From assembly GCF_030418295.1 (NCBI RefSeq), contig NZ_JAUHQA010000001.1, positions 1,984,001 to 2,048,000 of the forward strand: a DNA stretch of 64,000 nt, in the 5' to 3' direction. Position numbers and translations under genes: made by a program. The notes under the pieces were generated by a model that did not search any database, had not been told where the DNA came from, and saw only the letters and a program-made list of their open reading frames with translations. This document shows positions 38,859 through 47,192 of this stretch, one piece after another (position 1 is the first letter of the stretch; every line of letters starts with the position of its first letter). Source of the DNA: Demequina muriae (GTDB lineage Bacteria; Actinomycetota; Actinomycetes; Actinomycetales; Demequinaceae).

Positions 38859-39470
38859 GTGCGGGTCTTCATCGCGGGAGGCACCGGCGTCATCGGCTCG
38901 CGTGTGGCAGCTCTGCTCGCCGTGCAGGGGCACGACGTGGCGGCGACCTCGCGGTCCATCGACCGCGTCAAGTCCCTCGCGGGCGGGCAGACCCTCGACC
39001 ACGGCGGCGTCGTGGGCATGGTTGTCGACATCCTCGACAGCGACGGCCTCGCCGCCGCGGTGCGGGACTTCGCCCCCGACGTCGTGATGCACCAGGTCAC
39101 CGACCTGCCGCGCTCGCGGGCGCTGCTTCCCTTCCGCCTGCGTCGACTGGCGCGCGTGCGGACTCGCGGCACGGACAACCTGGTGGCGGCCGCGTCGGCC
39201 GTCGACGCGCGCGTCATCGCCCAATCGGTGGCGTTCCCGCTGCCCCGAGTGGCGCGACGGCCCATCGACCACCTCGAGACCACCGTGCTCGGTGCGTCCG
39301 GCCTGGTGCTGCGGTACGGCGCCTTCTACGGCGACGGCACCTGGAGCCCCACACCCGCGGGCGACCACGCCGTGCACATCGACGCCGCCGCACGCGCGAC
39401 GGTGGACGCGCTCGGGGAGCGCACGGGAATCATCGAGGTGCGGGATGCCGGCGTCACGCGGGTCCGGTGA
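38859..39470 (+). CDS. Short NAD(P)-binding epimerase-like protein
   Basis: A 203-aa Rossmann protein with FIAGGTGVIGSRVAALLAVQG at the nucleotide site, matching the NAD-dependent epimerase family but about 100 residues shorter than usual. The active-site YxxxK pattern is not evident: after the Rossmann fold it reads SVAFPLPRVARRPIDHLE. The end (YGAFYGDGTWSPTPAGDHAVHIDAAARATVDAL) resembles the substrate-side strands of that family. It may be an internally shortened family member rather than a broken gene. GTG 38859 follows the desulfurase stop by 3 nt, so it is co-translated. Confidence 0.72.
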   Translation: MRVFIAGGTGVIGSRVAALLAVQGHDVAATSRSIDRVKSLAGGQTLDHGGVVGMVVDILDSDGLAAAVRDFAPDVVMHQVTDLPRSRALLPFRLRRLARVRTRGTDNLVAAASAVDARVIAQSVAFPLPRVARRPIDHLETTVLGASGLVLRYGAFYGDGTWSPTPAGDHAVHIDAAARATVDALGERTGIIEVRDAGVTRVR

Positions 39471-39531
39471 CGCCGTGCGGCGGCTGCGGAGCGTGCTCGG
39501 GTGGGGCGGGATCTATCTGCGTCACCGGGTG

Positions 39532-40239
39532 ATGAGCCGCGCGACCCCACGTCTCGCCAACGTCCGCGATCTCGCCGATGCGGGCCCGGGGATCGTGCGA
39601 GACATGGCGTACCGCTCCGATGCGCCGATGGCAGGTGACGCCGCTCCCGGCGGCGACCTGCGCTGGCCGCCTGCCACGGTGGTGGACCTGCGCGGCGCGG
39701 GGGAGAAGGAGCCCTCCCACCCCCTCGCCGGAGCGTCCCGGATCGTGGGGATCGACGTCCTCGACGCCGCCGCGCTCACGGGCGGCACGCGGGGTTCCCT
39801 CGACTCGTTGGCCGATCTGTATGCCGTGATGACGGCACCCGCCGCCGCGCCCCGTCTCACGCGGGCCGTGGGCGAGCTCGCGCGGGCGGAGGCCCCGGTG
39901 CTCGTGCACTGCTCGGCAGGCAAGGACCGCACCGGGGTCGTCACCGCGCTCACCTTGCGGCTGCTCGGGGTCGAGCACGACCGCGTCGTGGCCGACTATG
40001 TCCTGACCCAGCACCACATGCCACGGGTGCTGGCGCGGATGCTCGCAGGAACCCGGAGCTCCATCGGCGGCACCCCGCTGACGTCGGTGCCGCGGGAGAT
40101 CCTTGCGGCCCCCGCCGCAGCGATCGAGACGGTGCTGCACGCATGGGACGCGCATGAGGGCGGCGTCGAGGGCTGGTACCTCGCGCATGGCGGCGACCGT
40201 GCCACCCTCGCCACGTTGCGCGGCCGCCTTCTCGCCTGA
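39532..40239 (+). CDS. Tyrosine/lipid phosphatase (DSP/PTP superfamily)
   Basis: A protein of about 235 aa with the P-loop HCSAGKDRTG (catalytic C127), the HCxxGKDRTG form shared by MptpB-like and phosphoinositide-type actinobacterial phosphatases. It begins ANVRDLADAGPGIVRDMAYRSDAP, has VVDLRGAGEKE (the general-acid region) and ends with helices containing GTPLTSVP. The start is uncertain: ATG 39532 gives the family-like beginning, but GTG 39475 is in frame. It follows the epimerase-like gene closely and is likely in the same operon. Substrate unknown. Confidence 0.85.
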   Translation: MSRATPRLANVRDLADAGPGIVRDMAYRSDAPMAGDAAPGGDLRWPPATVVDLRGAGEKEPSHPLAGASRIVGIDVLDAAALTGGTRGSLDSLADLYAVMTAPAAAPRLTRAVGELARAEAPVLVHCSAGKDRTGVVTALTLRLLGVEHDRVVADYVLTQHHMPRVLARMLAGTRSSIGGTPLTSVPREILAAPAAAIETVLHAWDAHEGGVEGWYLAHGGDRATLATLRGRLLA

Positions 40240-40259
40240 GCCGCCCGCGCATCGGCCCT

Positions 40260-40289
40260 GCGCTCGCGGCAGCCGAGCACCGCGAGCGC
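40260..40289 (+). terminator. Terminator after the phosphatase gene
   Basis: GCGCTCGCGG and CCGCGAGCGC pair perfectly around a 10-nt loop, 20 nt after the stop. A single copy of the word CGCGCATCGGCC lies just before it at 40246. Confidence 0.55.
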
Positions 40290-40384
40290 GGCGAGGACTG
40301 CGAGCGAGTGGCCACTGAGCGTGTGGTCATGGAGCGACGCCGCGTACCATGGACGGGTCCCACGCCGCCGTCCCCGAGGTCCTC

Positions 40385-41470
40385 ATGCGCGTTCTTGCCG
40401 CCCTGTCCGGTGGAGTCGACTCCGCCGTCGCCGCCGCGCGTGCCGTCGAGGCCGGGCACGACGTGGTGGGCGTGCACATGGCGCTCAGCCGCAACCGTGA
40501 CGAGTTCCGCTCGGGCTCGCGCGGCTGCTGCTCCATCGAGGACTCGCATGATGCTCGCCGGGCCGCCGACAAGCTGGGCATCCCGTACTACGTATGGGAC
40601 CTGTCGGACGAGTTCCACGACACCGTGGTGAAGGACTTCCTGTCCGAGTACTCCGCCGGGCGCACGCCCAACCCGTGCGTGCGCTGCAACGAGCACATCA
40701 AGTTCGACACTCTCCTGGAGCGCGCCCATGCGCTCGGCTTCGACGCGGTGTGCACCGGGCACTACGCGCGCATCGAGATTCGCGACGACGGCGTGCGCGA
40801 GCTCCACCGCGCGGCCGATGCGGCCAAGGACCAGTCGTATGTGCTCGCGGTGATGGGACCGGACAAGCTCGCACGGTCGATGTTCCCGCTCGGGACCGCG
40901 GAGACGAAGTCGGACGTGCGCGCCGAGGCCGCCGCTCGGGGACTCGGAGTGTCGAACAAGCCCGACTCGTACGACATCTGCTTCGTCGCCGACGGTGACA
41001 CCAAGGGGTTCCTGCAGCGCGCGCTGGGGGAGAGCCCCGGTGAGATCCAGGATGAGACAGGCGCCGTCGTCGGTGAGCATGAGGGCGCGTACTCCTACAC
41101 GGTGGGCCAGCGCAAGGGGCTCGGGATCGGACGGCCCGCCCCCGACGGAGCGCCGCGCTACGTCACCGGCGTCGATACGTCGCGCAACGTCGTGACGGTG
41201 GGTCCGGAGACGCTGCTGTCCGTCACGACCCTGGAGGCCGATGCGGCGGTGTGGCTCGCGCCGGACGTCCCGGCGGGTGAAGCCACGCGCTGCGAGGCCC
41301 AGGTGCGCGCGCACGGTGCGCCGGTGCCCGGAACGGTCACGCGCCACGGCGATCGCCTCGTGGTCGAGCTCGACGAGCCGATGCGCGGGGTGGCCGCAGG
41401 CCAGTCGCTGGTGGTCTACGACGGCACCAGAGTGCTCGGCCAGGCGACGCTCGCCAAGCGCGACATCTGA
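40385..41470 (+). CDS. mnmA: tRNA-specific 2-thiouridylase
   Basis: MnmA adenylates and thiolates uridine 34 of Lys, Glu and Gln tRNAs. The 361-aa protein has the PP-loop SGGVDS (8-13), NPCVRCN with the nucleophilic Cys98, VCTGHYARI, and DICFV with the persulfide Cys199, spacing close to E. coli MnmA. The end shows a beta-barrel domain (GRRHxx-like [12 protein letters not shown]). ATG 40385 with GAGGT upstream is preferred over an in-frame ATG at 40349, which would add an unconserved leader. The upstream cysteine desulfurase is the probable sulfur donor. Confidence 0.96.
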   Translation: MRVLAALSGGVDSAVAAARAVEAGHDVVGVHMALSRNRDEFRSGSRGCCSIEDSHDARRAADKLGIPYYVWDLSDEFHDTVVKDFLSEYSAGRTPNPCVRCNEHIKFDTLLERAHALGFDAVCTGHYARIEIRDDGVRELHRAADAAKDQSYVLAVMGPDKLARSMFPLGTAETKSDVRAEAAARGLGVSNKPDSYDICFVADGDTKGFLQRALGESPGEIQDETGAVVGEHEGAYSYTVGQRKGLGIGRPAPDGAPRYVTGVDTSRNVVTVGPETLLSVTTLEADAAVWLAPDVPAGEATRCEAQVRAHGAPVPGTVTRHGDRLVVELDEPMRGVAAGQSLVVYDGTRVLGQATLAKRDI

Positions 41471-41633
41471 CTCCGCAGTTCGCCGAGTCCCACCTCCGAT
41501 CCCGACGCCGGCGACGGCGACGAGGAATCTCCGCGCGGGCTGGCGTCGGGCGCCCCACGCGGCGGCCGAGGGCACTGAGCTGATGGCCTGATGGGGGCTC
41601 ATGAGAGCCGTCTCGTCGCGGTGAGTGGCGCGA
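41471..41633. other. Intergenic stretch with no recognised feature
   Basis: Between the mnmA stop and the ceb control region. The remainder of the 341-nt gap (41634-41811) holds the operators, promoter and ribosome site listed separately. I see no gene or strong hairpin here. Confidence 0.5.
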
Positions 41634-41648
41634 TCGTAACGTTTTGAC
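41634..41648 (+). promoter_or_regulatory. Upstream LacI-type site 1 of the ceb operon
   Basis: TCGTAACGTTTTGAC, with an AACGTT core, lies 52 bp before the -35 box. It is similar to site 2 and to the palindrome before the GH1 gene. Confidence 0.45.
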
Positions 41649-41670
41649 CAGTGTTGATAACGAATCGGCA

Positions 41671-41685
41671 TCGAAACGTTTTGCA
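41671..41685 (+). promoter_or_regulatory. Upstream LacI-type site 2 of the ceb operon
   Basis: TCGAAACGTTTTGCA, 37 bp after site 1, again with the AACGTT core and just upstream of the -35 box. Confidence 0.5.
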
Positions 41686-41699
41686 AGCGCGTACGGAGT

Positions 41700-41728
41700 T
41701 TGACACCTGGGTGCAGGGGGCATAGCGT
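41700..41728 (+). promoter_or_regulatory. Promoter of the ceb operon
   Basis: TTGACA and TAGCGT with a 17-bp spacer. The predicted start site is near 41735, so the two CebR-like operators lie just downstream of it. Confidence 0.7.
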
Positions 41729-41740
41729 GAACGCGATTCG

Positions 41741-41754
41741 TGGGAGCGCTCTCA
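41741..41754 (+). promoter_or_regulatory. CebR-type operator 1
   Basis: TGGGAGCGCTCTCA differs by one base from the TGGGAGCGCTCCCA operator known for Streptomyces CebR. Confidence 0.8.
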
Positions 41755-41760
41755 CGCAGG

Positions 41761-41774
41761 GGAGAGCGCTCTCA
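41761..41774 (+). promoter_or_regulatory. CebR-type operator 2
   Basis: GGAGAGCGCTCTCA, centred 20 bp (two helical turns) after operator 1, so two repressor dimers could bind the same DNA face. Confidence 0.75.
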
Positions 41775-41811
41775 TGGGTCCGATAAGAACCCTCATCACA
41801 AAGGAGTGGAC

Positions 41812-43155
41812 GTGAGTTTCACGCGACGTAAGAAGACGCTGGCCCTGACCGCAGGTGCCGCCATCTTCGCTTTGACCCTCGCTGGCTGTGCCAGCGGCGA
41901 CGAGCCCGAAGAGGGCTCGACCACCGAGAACACCGCCGAGGCTGGTGAAGAGACCAGCAGCGATCCCGTATCGCTGACGATCGCGACCTTCAACACGCCG
42001 GGCCTCTCGGACTCCGAGACCGACGCTGACTACCAGTACGACCTCATCGAGGAGTACATGGAGCTCAACCCCCACGTGGACATCACGTACAACCGCGCCG
42101 CCGAGTCGGGTGACGCTCGTGAGAACTTCTTCACCAAGCTCGGCCCCGGCGGTCTCGCCGACGTCGAGATGGTCGAGGTCGACTGGATGCCCGAGGTCAT
42201 GCAGTACTCGGACCTCCTGACTGACCTGTCCTCCGACGCCGTCGAAGGCCGTTGGGTCGACTATGTCGAGGCTGGCGCCACCGACGCCGATGGCCGCCTG
42301 ATCGGCTACGGCACGGACACGGGCCCCCAGGGCGTCTGCTACCGCGCCGACCTGTTCGAAGAGGCCGGTCTTCCGACCGACCCCGCTGAGGTCGCTGAGC
42401 TTCTGGACGGCGATTGGGACAACTTCTTCGCCGTGGGCGATGACTACGTCGACGCCACCGGCTCCGCGTTCTACGATTCGGCCGCCGGCGTGTGGCAGGG
42501 CATGATCAACCAGCTCGGAACCGCGTACGAAGACGCAGACTCCGGCGAGATCGTCGTCCTGGACAACCCCGAGGTCAAGGCGCTCTACGACCAGGTGACC
42601 GCAGCGTCCGAGACGCAGTCGTCGCACTTCGGCCAGTGGGGTGAGGACTGGTTCGCCGGTCTCTCCAACGGTGCATACGCGACCATGCTGTGCCCGCCGT
42701 GGATGCTCGGCGTCATCGAGGGCAACGCCCCCGACACCACCGACTGGAACCTCGCCAACGTCTACCCGAACGGTGGCGGCAACTGGGGTGGATCCTGGCT
42801 GACCGTTCCCGCCTCCGGCGCGAACATCGAAGAGGCAACCAAGCTGGCCGAGTGGCTCACCGCCCCCGAGCAGCAGGCCAAGGCATTCGCCAACGCCGGT
42901 ACCTACCCGAGCCAGGTCGCCGCGTACGACGACCCGGCCGTCACCGGCGCCGTGAACGCGTACTTCAACGAGGCACCGATCGGTGAGATCTTCGCCGAGC
43001 GTGCGGAGGCCGTCGTGCCGTCGCCGTTCAAGGGAGAGTTCTACTTCCAGGTGAACGACGCGATCAACAACGCGCTGACTCGCGTCGAGGAGGGCACGGA
43101 TGACCCGGCCGCCTCGTGGGAGAAGGCTGTCGCCGACATCGAGGCGATCGGTTAA
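41812..43155 (+). CDS. cebE: Cello-oligosaccharide ABC transporter binding lipoprotein
   Basis: A 447-aa lipoprotein with lipobox LTLAGC (Cys26), a Glu/Thr/Ser linker and a family-1 binding-protein fold (VSLTIATFNTPGL, LNPHVDITYNRAAESGDARENF, GPQGVCYRADLFEEAGLP). GTG 41812 has AAGGAG 5 nt upstream; a start farther upstream would lie inside the operators. The CebR-type operators and the repressor gene at the operon's end indicate cellobiose or longer cello-oligomers, although binding specificity cannot be read directly. A strong hairpin follows the gene. Confidence 0.9.
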   Translation: MSFTRRKKTLALTAGAAIFALTLAGCASGDEPEEGSTTENTAEAGEETSSDPVSLTIATFNTPGLSDSETDADYQYDLIEEYMELNPHVDITYNRAAESGDARENFFTKLGPGGLADVEMVEVDWMPEVMQYSDLLTDLSSDAVEGRWVDYVEAGATDADGRLIGYGTDTGPQGVCYRADLFEEAGLPTDPAEVAELLDGDWDNFFAVGDDYVDATGSAFYDSAAGVWQGMINQLGTAYEDADSGEIVVLDNPEVKALYDQVTAASETQSSHFGQWGEDWFAGLSNGAYATMLCPPWMLGVIEGNAPDTTDWNLANVYPNGGGNWGGSWLTVPASGANIEEATKLAEWLTAPEQQAKAFANAGTYPSQVAAYDDPAVTGAVNAYFNEAPIGEIFAERAEAVVPSPFKGEFYFQVNDAINNALTRVEEGTDDPAASWEKAVADIEAIG

Positions 43156-43169
43156 CACCGATGCATGAG

Positions 43170-43203
43170 GTCCGGGCCGCCTCCTCCGGGAGGCGGCCCG
43201 GAC
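43170..43203 (+). terminator. Intercistronic hairpin between cebE and cebF
   Basis: Arms of 15 nt (GTCCGGGCCGCCTCC and its complement) with a 4-nt loop and no U-run. Same position and form as the hairpin after ganS. Confidence 0.75.
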
Positions 43204-43240
43204 TCATCCCCCCCTGCTCCTGACCCTGCAAAGGAACCTC

Positions 43241-44194
43241 ATGGCATCGACACACGTGGACGCGCCAGCGCAGAAGTACACCTTGCGCCAGCGTCTCGGC
43301 CGCTTGGACGTCAAGGCGTCGCCCTATCTCTACATCGCGCCGTTCTTCCTCGTCTTCGGAATCTTCGGCCTGTTCCCGATCGCGTACACCGCGGTCATCT
43401 CCCTGATGGACTGGGACACCATCCGCAACTCCGGCGAGTTCATCGGGTTCGGCAACTTCGAGTACGTGCTGAATGACCGCAAGTTCTGGATCGCGATCCG
43501 GAACACCTTCTCGATCTTCGCCCTCTCGACCATCCCGCAGCTCATCATCGCGACGTTCATCGCCGCGATGCTTGACCACCACCTGAAGGCCAGGACGTTC
43601 TGGCGCATGTCAGTGCTGCTGCCCTACGTCGTGATGCCCGTTGCGGTGGCCCTGATCTTCTCGCAGCTGTTCGCTGACGAGTACGGAATCTTCAACCAGT
43701 GGCTCGGAATGATCGGCATCGACGCGGTCCAGTGGCACAAGGACCCCCTGGCCTCGCACTGGGCGATCGCGACCATGGTCAACTTCCGGTGGACCGGCTA
43801 CAACGCGCTGATCCTCCTGGCGGCCATGCAGGCCGTGCCCCGCGAACTCTACGAGGCCTCCGCGATCGACGGCGCGGGCAAGCTCCGCCGCTTCTTCTCG
43901 ATCACCCTGCCGCAGATCCGGCCCACCGCGATCTTCGTGATCATCACGTCGACCATCGGTGGACTGCAGATCTTCGACGAGCCCCGCATGTACGACACGA
44001 CGGGCAACGGCGGCGCGGATCAGCAGTGGCTCACGGTCGCGCTGCACATGTACAACACGGGTTGGGGCGAGCTGAACTTCGGTCGCGCGTCCGCGATCGC
44101 GTGGTTGCTGTTCCTGCTCATCGTCGTCTTCGGCCTGCTGAACTTCTGGCTGACCCGACGACTGGTTTCTTCTGACAACACGAAGGGCAAGTGA
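43241..44194 (+). CDS. cebF: Cello-oligosaccharide ABC transporter permease
   Basis: A 317-aa permease with six predicted membrane segments (first YLYIAPFFLVFGIFGLFPIAY) and the EAA loop EASAIDGAGKLRRFFSITLP near 206, the ATPase contact. It lacks the long MalF insert seen in ganP. AAAGGAA lies about 8 nt before ATG 43241. It overlaps cebG by one base pair step (TGATG). The partner ATPase is not in the window and is probably a shared MsiK-type protein. Confidence 0.92.
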   Translation: MASTHVDAPAQKYTLRQRLGRLDVKASPYLYIAPFFLVFGIFGLFPIAYTAVISLMDWDTIRNSGEFIGFGNFEYVLNDRKFWIAIRNTFSIFALSTIPQLIIATFIAAMLDHHLKARTFWRMSVLLPYVVMPVAVALIFSQLFADEYGIFNQWLGMIGIDAVQWHKDPLASHWAIATMVNFRWTGYNALILLAAMQAVPRELYEASAIDGAGKLRRFFSITLPQIRPTAIFVIITSTIGGLQIFDEPRMYDTTGNGGADQQWLTVALHMYNTGWGELNFGRASAIAWLLFLLIVVFGLLNFWLTRRLVSSDNTKGK

Positions 44195-45048
44195 TGGCTC
44201 GCTCACGCAAGCATGGCGCTGCCAACATCCAGCGTCCCACCTGGTTCGTCTACGGGGCACTGGCCGCGGTCCTCGTGGCCTCGCTCTTCCCGTTCTACTG
44301 GACCCTGCTGATCGGATCCGGTGACTCCTCGACGCTTCGGGACCCGAACATGTCCTGGATCCCCGGTGGGAACTTCATCGACAACGCGATGAGGGTCATT
44401 GAGAACCCGGCGGTGAACTTCTGGAAGGCGCTGGGCAACTCGATCATCGTCTCGACCACGGTGGCGCTCAGCACCGTCGTGCTCTCGACTCTCGCCGGCT
44501 TCGCCTTTGCGAAGCTGCGATTCAAGGGCAACGGCGTCCTGTACGTCGCGGTCATCGCGACCATGGCCGTACCGGTGCAGCTCGGCATCGTCCCGCTGTA
44601 CATCCTGATGGCCGAGTACGGCTGGACAGGCACCCTTGGTGCTGTCATCGTCCCGGCGCTGGTGACGGCGTTCGGCGTCTTCTGGATGACGCAGTATCTG
44701 CAGCAGGCGCTGCCGACTGAGCTCATCGAGGCCGCGCGCGTGGACGGGTGCAACATGATCCGCACGTTCTGGCACGTGGCCGTCCCGGCGGCGCGTCCGG
44801 CGGCGTCCATGCTGTTCCTGTTCACCTTCGTGACAGCATGGAACAACTTCCTCTGGCCGCTCATTATCCTGGACCAGTCGAACCCGACCCTGCCCGTGGC
44901 GCTGTCGATGCTGCAGGCGAACTACTTCGTGGACTACTCGCTGGTCCTCGCGGGCGTGCTGTTGGCCACCGTGCCGCTGCTCATCCTGTTCGTCTTCACC
45001 GGTCGCCAGCTCGTGACGGGCATTATGCAAGGTGCCTTGAAGGGCTAG
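44194..45048 (+). CDS. cebG: Cello-oligosaccharide ABC transporter permease
   Basis: A 284-aa MalG-type permease with its EAA loop EAARVDGCNMIRTFWHVAVP near 179 and final GRQLVTGIMQGALKG. ATG 44194 overlaps the cebF stop; an in-frame GTG one codon earlier is less likely. The repressor gene begins 3 nt after its stop, so importer and regulator form one transcription unit. Confidence 0.92.
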   Translation: MARSRKHGAANIQRPTWFVYGALAAVLVASLFPFYWTLLIGSGDSSTLRDPNMSWIPGGNFIDNAMRVIENPAVNFWKALGNSIIVSTTVALSTVVLSTLAGFAFAKLRFKGNGVLYVAVIATMAVPVQLGIVPLYILMAEYGWTGTLGAVIVPALVTAFGVFWMTQYLQQALPTELIEAARVDGCNMIRTFWHVAVPAARPAASMLFLFTFVTAWNNFLWPLIILDQSNPTLPVALSMLQANYFVDYSLVLAGVLLATVPLLILFVFTGRQLVTGIMQGALKG

Positions 45049-45051
45049 GTC

Positions 45052-46152
45052 ATGACACAGGTCCCAAGCGTCGGCCCAAAGGCGGGCAGGCGCGAGCCAT
45101 ACGTGAGTGCTCGTCCCGCGCGCGCCACGGGCAAGGACCGAGCCTACGTCCGGGCCGCTGCCCCCACTCTGGAGGCGGTGGCGGCCCGGGCGGGTGTCTC
45201 CCGCGCGACGGTGTCGCGCGTGGTGAACGGCTCACCCAAGGTGCATCCCGACAGCCGCGAGGCGGTGCGTCAGGCGATCGCGGAGCTGGGCTATGTGCCC
45301 AACCGCGCGGCGCGGTCGCTCGTGAGCCAGCAGTCTCACGCGATCGCGCTGGTGGTGCCTGAGGACATCACGCGATTCCTGGGCGACGTGTACTTCGCAT
45401 CCATCGTGGCGGGCATCACCAGCCGACTGGAACAGTCCGACTACGTGCTGAGCCTCATGGTCGCCAGCCAGGCGCCCGAGGGCAAGATGCTGCGCTACCT
45501 CGCCGGCGGTGCCGTCGATGGCGTGGTGGTGGTCTCGCACCACACCAGCAACCACTCGCTCCGCCAGATCAGCGAACTGATGCCCATGGTGTTCGGCGGG
45601 CGATCGGCGATTCCGGGCGTGGACGCCTATGTGGTGGACGTCAACAACGTCGATGGGGCCGCCAAGGCGACGCAGAGGCTGATCGACCGCGGCTGCACCA
45701 ACATTGCGACCATCTCCGGACCGCTGTCGATGCACAGCTCACTCGACCGCGTCGAGGGCTGGCGTCGTTCGCTGCACGATGCTGGCCTCATGCCGGGCCC
45801 CGTGGTCGACGGCGACTACTCGATGCTCGGCGGCGCGCGCGCGATGCGCGAGGTGCTCGCGAACTACCCCGAGGTGGACGGCGTGTTCGTCGCGTCCGAC
45901 CTCATGACCAGTGGCGCGATGCCAGTGGTGCTTGAGCGGGGCCTGCGCATCCCCGAAGACATCGCGCTCGTGGGCTACGACGACAGTCCCGCGGTGGAAG
46001 CGTGCGAGATCCCGCTGACGACCGTGCGGCAGCCTTCGGAGGAGATGGGGCGCGAGATGGCGGACATCCTGCTGGGCGTGCTCTCCGGCGACACGGATCG
46101 ACCCCGCACCACGATCATGCCGACCACGCTGATCGTCCGAGAATCCGCCTAG
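45052..46152 (+). CDS. cebR: LacI-family repressor, CebR-like
   Basis: A 366-aa repressor. A variable basic leader of about 38 residues precedes the HTH (PTLEAVAARAGVSRATVSRVVNG), followed by the hinge and the sugar-sensing core (AIALVVPEDITRFLGDVYFA, VDGVVVVSHHTSN, LVGYDDSPAVEACEIPLTTVRQP). It is the last gene of the importer operon, so it is likely to repress itself through the tandem operators at 41741-41774, with cellobiose as inducer by analogy with Streptomyces CebR. The GH1 gene at 2.8 kb is another possible target. Confidence 0.9.
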   Translation: MTQVPSVGPKAGRREPYVSARPARATGKDRAYVRAAAPTLEAVAARAGVSRATVSRVVNGSPKVHPDSREAVRQAIAELGYVPNRAARSLVSQQSHAIALVVPEDITRFLGDVYFASIVAGITSRLEQSDYVLSLMVASQAPEGKMLRYLAGGAVDGVVVVSHHTSNHSLRQISELMPMVFGGRSAIPGVDAYVVDVNNVDGAAKATQRLIDRGCTNIATISGPLSMHSSLDRVEGWRRSLHDAGLMPGPVVDGDYSMLGGARAMREVLANYPEVDGVFVASDLMTSGAMPVVLERGLRIPEDIALVGYDDSPAVEACEIPLTTVRQPSEEMGREMADILLGVLSGDTDRPRTTIMPTTLIVRESA

Positions 46153-47072
46153 ACCGTCACCACGATCTTGCCGCGGACGTGGCCCCCTTCGAGCTCGCGG
46201 TAGGCATCGGCAGTGTTCTCGATCGGGTAGGTGCCGGCGAGTTCGACGCGCACGTGGCCCTCGTCGATCAGGGTCGCGAGCTCCGCGAGGTCGTGGGCAT
46301 CGGGCCTCACCCAGATGTAGTGCCCGCCGAACTCCGACGCGGCGCGCGGATCAGCGATCGATGCCACCACGCCCTCGGGGGCAAGCAGCGCAACGGTGCC
46401 GTCGAGGGACGCGCCGCCCGCGAAGTCGATGATGGCGTCGTAGCCGTGCGGTCGCGCCTCCAGTGCGCGCTCCACGAGGCCGTCGCCGTACTCGAGGTGG
46501 GTCGCGCCGAGGTCGCACACGTAGTCGTGGTTGCGGGCCGAGGCCGTGCCCACCACGTCCGCGCCGAGGTGTCGCGCGATCTGCACCCCGAAGCTGCCCA
46601 CGCCGCCGCTCGCGCCGTGGATCAGCACGGTCGACCCGTGGCCCACTCCGGCGCGACGCAGGGTCTGCAGTGCGGTGAGGCCGGCGAGCGGCACGGCCGC
46701 GGCCTGCGCGTGCGAGAGCGACGACGGCTTGCGGGCGGCGGTCCTCACCGGCACGGCGACGCGCTCGGCCAGCGTCCCGCCTGACACCACATCGGTCCGA
46801 GCGTAGGCATACACCTCGTCGCCCACGGAGAACTCAGGCGTGTCGAGCCCCGCCTTCACGACCACCCCGGACACGTCCCACGCGGGAACCACCGGGAAGC
46901 GCGCGTCGAGCAGGCCCTCGAGATAGCCCTCCCGGATCTTGTAGTCCACGGGATTGAGGCCGGCGGCACGCACCTCCACGACCATGACGTCGGGGCCGAT
47001 GTGCGGCTCGGGGTGGTCGGTCAGGGCCATGACGTCGGCGCCGCCGAACTTGTCGTAGGTGATTGCTCGCAT
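46149..47072 (-). CDS. NADP-dependent quinone oxidoreductase-like MDR
   Basis: A 307-aa medium-chain reductase without the structural zinc cysteines, beginning MRAITYDKFGGADVMALTDHP. It has AAGLNPVDYKIREG, the nucleotide site GASGGVGSFGVQIARHLGA near 150 and a final GGHVRGKIVVTV. The quinone reductase/zeta-crystallin type reduces quinones or enals with NADPH. ATG 47072 is preferred; the frame continues upstream without conserved sequence. Its stop overlaps cebR's stop region by 4 nt on the opposite strand. It is divergent from the aldo/keto reductase gene, a possible redox-stress pair. Confidence 0.88.
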   Translation of the reverse strand: MRAITYDKFGGADVMALTDHPEPHIGPDVMVVEVRAAGLNPVDYKIREGYLEGLLDARFPVVPAWDVSGVVVKAGLDTPEFSVGDEVYAYARTDVVSGGTLAERVAVPVRTAARKPSSLSHAQAAAVPLAGLTALQTLRRAGVGHGSTVLIHGASGGVGSFGVQIARHLGADVVGTASARNHDYVCDLGATHLEYGDGLVERALEARPHGYDAIIDFAGGASLDGTVALLAPEGVVASIADPRAASEFGGHYIWVRPDAHDLAELATLIDEGHVRVELAGTYPIENTADAYRELEGGHVRGKIVVTV

Positions 47073-47192
47073 GGTGAGGGCAACGTGCGGTGACGGCGTC
47101 CTCATTCCTGGGAGCGCCGATGCACGGAATGCGCGTCCGTGCGGCACAGTGGATGACGGGGGAACCACCGCACTCGACTGAGGAGACCCACG

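Noticed and set aside
39292-39531. Longer N-terminus of the phosphatase
   Set aside because: It overlaps the epimerase-like gene in another frame and is Ala/Arg-rich without conservation; a shorter start at 39475 or 39532 is better.
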